NCBI GenBank assembly: GCA_016202795.1 | Contig: JACQNY010000049.1 | Coordinates: forward strand, 1 to 21,624 | Direction of reading: 5' to 3' | DNA from: Candidatus Aenigmatarchaeota archaeon | GTDB lineage: Archaea; Aenigmatarchaeota; Aenigmatarchaeia; JACPZZ01 | Length of the DNA stretch: 21,624 nt | Part shown: one piece after another, positions 20,149 through 21,624 of the stretch | How positions within the stretch are numbered: the first letter of the stretch is position 1 | Layout of the letters: each line of letters opens with the position of its first letter | The notes under the pieces: model-generated | Database searches by the model: none | Told to the model about the DNA's origin: nothing | The model's input: the letters and a program-made list of their open reading frames with translations, nothing else | Position numbers and translations under genes: made by a program

Positions 20149-21624
20149 CGTATCAATAGAATCACAGCTGAGAGAACTTCGGGAGCTAGCCCAGAAGAAG
20201 GAAGAAATTGTTGTCGAGGAGTTTGTCGATGATAGCCTGAGCGCGAAGTATGATGACAGGCCTGCCTTTCAAAGAATGATATCTCTGGCGAAACAACAAA
20301 GCTCCCCATTCAAAAAGATTGTCTGTTACGATACCTCACGGTTTACAAGGCAGAGGGAGCATGCTGCTATCTACAAGGCCATACTCAGAAAACATGGAAT
20401 AGAATTAGCATTCTTGAAACTCCCTAAGTCTGACTCCTATGTGGATAAAATTATCGAGGGTATTTTCGAAATCTTTGATGAGCTCCATAGCGACAAATCC
20501 AAGGAAGGTGCCTTGCGTGGAATGAAAGAAAATATTTTGCAAGGTTATAGGGCCGGGGGTAGGGCTCCATTCGGCTATAGACTAAAGAAGCATGTTGTTG
20601 GAAAAGATTTGGACAATCAGCCAATCATTAAATCCACGCTTGAGCCAGATCCTGAGACGGCCCCAATTGTAAGTGAATATTTTGAAAGGATTGCCTCGGG
20701 AGAATCAAGAGGTTCGGTGATTCGGGATTTTGAAAGGAGAGGAATTCCGAGTCCTACTGGAAAAAAGAAATGGCCTTCGAATTCGTTGACATGTGTCGAG
20801 GGAAATCTTGACACATATTTGGGACATCTTGTTTTTAATCGCCAGAATGAAAGGGTAGATGGAACTTTTGTCGGAGGCAACAAATGGAGGGATAGGAATG
20901 AATGGATTGTAAAAGCGAATGCGCATCCTGCGTTGATAACGGAGGAACTAGCGAAAAAAATACAGGAAAGATACAGACACAGAATCCGCGAATGCTCCCC
21001 GAGGAGAAAGAACGACTATTTGCTTTCTGGTTTGTTGAAATGTGAAAGCTGTGGAAATTCTATGGTGGGAGATTCTGGATACTACGTCTGTGCTGGCGCG
21101 AAGAACAAGAAAAATGACTGTGCAATGAACAAGATCAAGTATGAAGTGCTGGATGAAATTGTTGTCAGCATTTTGAGCAAGGAGGTTCTATCTTTTCAGA
21201 AGCTTTCTGAGATTGTAGAGGATATCCAGCAATCGATAGAGAAAAGGAGGGGTCATTCAAGCCAAGAGGTATCGAGGGTAGAGAAGAAAATTGGGAAACT
21301 AAGAGTCCAGTTGTCGAGGATGATTGAACTCTATTCCGAAAGGAAGATTGACAAGCAAGTGTTGGATGAAATGGTCCAGGATGTGTCAAGGGAAAAGGAG
21401 CATCTGGAAGGGGAGCTTGAGTTCCTGAGAGAGAAGCATGGTGAAAGCATCAACTTAGACCCTGCGAAGGTGCGAAAAATCCTCGATGAATTCTCCTCCA
21501 AATTTCAGCTGGCAAACATCACCCGGAGACGTTCCTTCCTCGCAAACCTAATTGAACGAATCAACATTGGCCCAAAACAGGGGACAAGGAAATGGACCCG
21601 GAAATTGGGCCTTTTCCTCAGAAC
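20102..21624 (+). CDS. Large serine recombinase (3' end outside window)
   Basis: The frame opens at an ATG at 20102 and remains open to the right edge (507 full codons), so the C-terminus is missing. The resolvase N-terminal domain starts LRVALYARSSKD, with nucleophile Ser11 and the following ESQLREL block; CYDTSRFTR is the conserved Asp/Arg block. The recombinase domain follows (GMKENILQGYRAGGRAPFGY, near 140-160), then a zinc beta-ribbon (LLKCESCGNSM...YYVCAGAKNKK) and a coiled coil (KLRVQLSRMIELYSERK). This is the large serine recombinase layout used by phage integrases and by some integrative elements; it cuts and rejoins DNA at att sites without a tRNA requirement. It overlaps the small acidic gene by 47 nt. 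A purine-rich stretch (GAAGAAG) lies just upstream as a weak ribosome site. Confidence 0.92.
   Translation, partial: MLRVALYARSSKDRNDVSIESQLRELRELAQKKEEIVVEEFVDDSLSAKYDDRPAFQRMISLAKQQSSPFKKIVCYDTSRFTRQREHAAIYKAILRKHGIELAFLKLPKSDSYVDKIIEGIFEIFDELHSDKSKEGALRGMKENILQGYRAGGRAPFGYRLKKHVVGKDLDNQPIIKSTLEPDPETAPIVSEYFERIASGESRGSVIRDFERRGIPSPTGKKKWPSNSLTCVEGNLDTYLGHLVFNRQNERVDGTFVGGNKWRDRNEWIVKANAHPALITEELAKKIQERYRHRIRECSPRRKNDYLLSGLLKCESCGNSMVGDSGYYVCAGAKNKKNDCAMNKIKYEVLDEIVVSILSKEVLSFQKLSEIVEDIQQSIEKRRGHSSQEVSRVEKKIGKLRVQLSRMIELYSERKIDKQVLDEMVQDVSREKEHLEGELEFLREKHGESINLDPAKVRKILDEFSSKFQLANITRRRSFLANLIERINIGPKQGTRKWTRKLGLFLR

Noticed and set aside
1..21624. CRISPR array or rRNA/tRNA genes
   Set aside because: No regularly spaced direct repeats and no stretch with the conserved features of rRNA or tRNA were seen on either strand.

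Overview
The window reads as archaeal chromosome carrying an accessory or defence island. The main evidence is promoter architecture. Three genes on the left have a purine-rich BRE plus TATA box of the form GGAAACC-TTTT(T)AA or CGAAAC-TTTATAAA, placed about 26-30 nt before the start codon, so their transcripts would be nearly leaderless. Further support comes from an archaeal-type integrase with a C-terminal zinc ribbon and from several small zinc-ribbon and winged-helix proteins. Some genes look bacterial instead: a receiver protein with a strong Shine-Dalgarno, and a CadC-type winged helix fused to TIR. That fits an island built from mixed sources. I cannot name the species.

Left part (1-3600): the start of a zincin-like gene runs off the left edge on the minus strand. 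A nested inverted-repeat region follows, then a tyrosine integrase, a degenerate receiver protein, a small winged-helix regulator and a minus-strand gene that has no usable start codon (probably decayed).

Middle part (3800-15900), the defence-like core: a 1757-residue SF1 helicase with a Vsr/MTES_1575-like nuclease and a DUF3320-like tail; an FRG-domain protein and a DUF5677/HEPN-like protein in one operon; a convergent SF2 helicase with an N-terminal nuclease-like module, a zinc cluster and a C-terminal HNH-associated repeat; a small unknown protein; and a minus-strand protein combining a CadC-type winged helix, a TIR domain and an ABC solute-binding-protein-like domain with no export signal. 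The last is the most unusual object in the window. I read it as a cytosolic ligand sensor wired to a TIR effector.

Right part (15990-19640): a small basic protein, a long inverted repeat, two small membrane or zinc-ribbon genes plus a third zinc-ribbon gene in a tight operon, a small minus-strand gene, and a HerA/TraG-like ATPase with a winged helix and a C-terminal PD-(D/E)XK-like domain. This resembles a DNA-mobilisation or DNA-processing cassette. The right end (19640-21624) is an AT-rich segment with palindromes, a small acidic protein, and a large serine recombinase that overlaps it in another frame and runs off the right edge. The island is therefore bounded in this window by two unrelated site-specific recombinases.

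All calls come from reading the sequence without database searches. Domain names rest on recognisable motifs.
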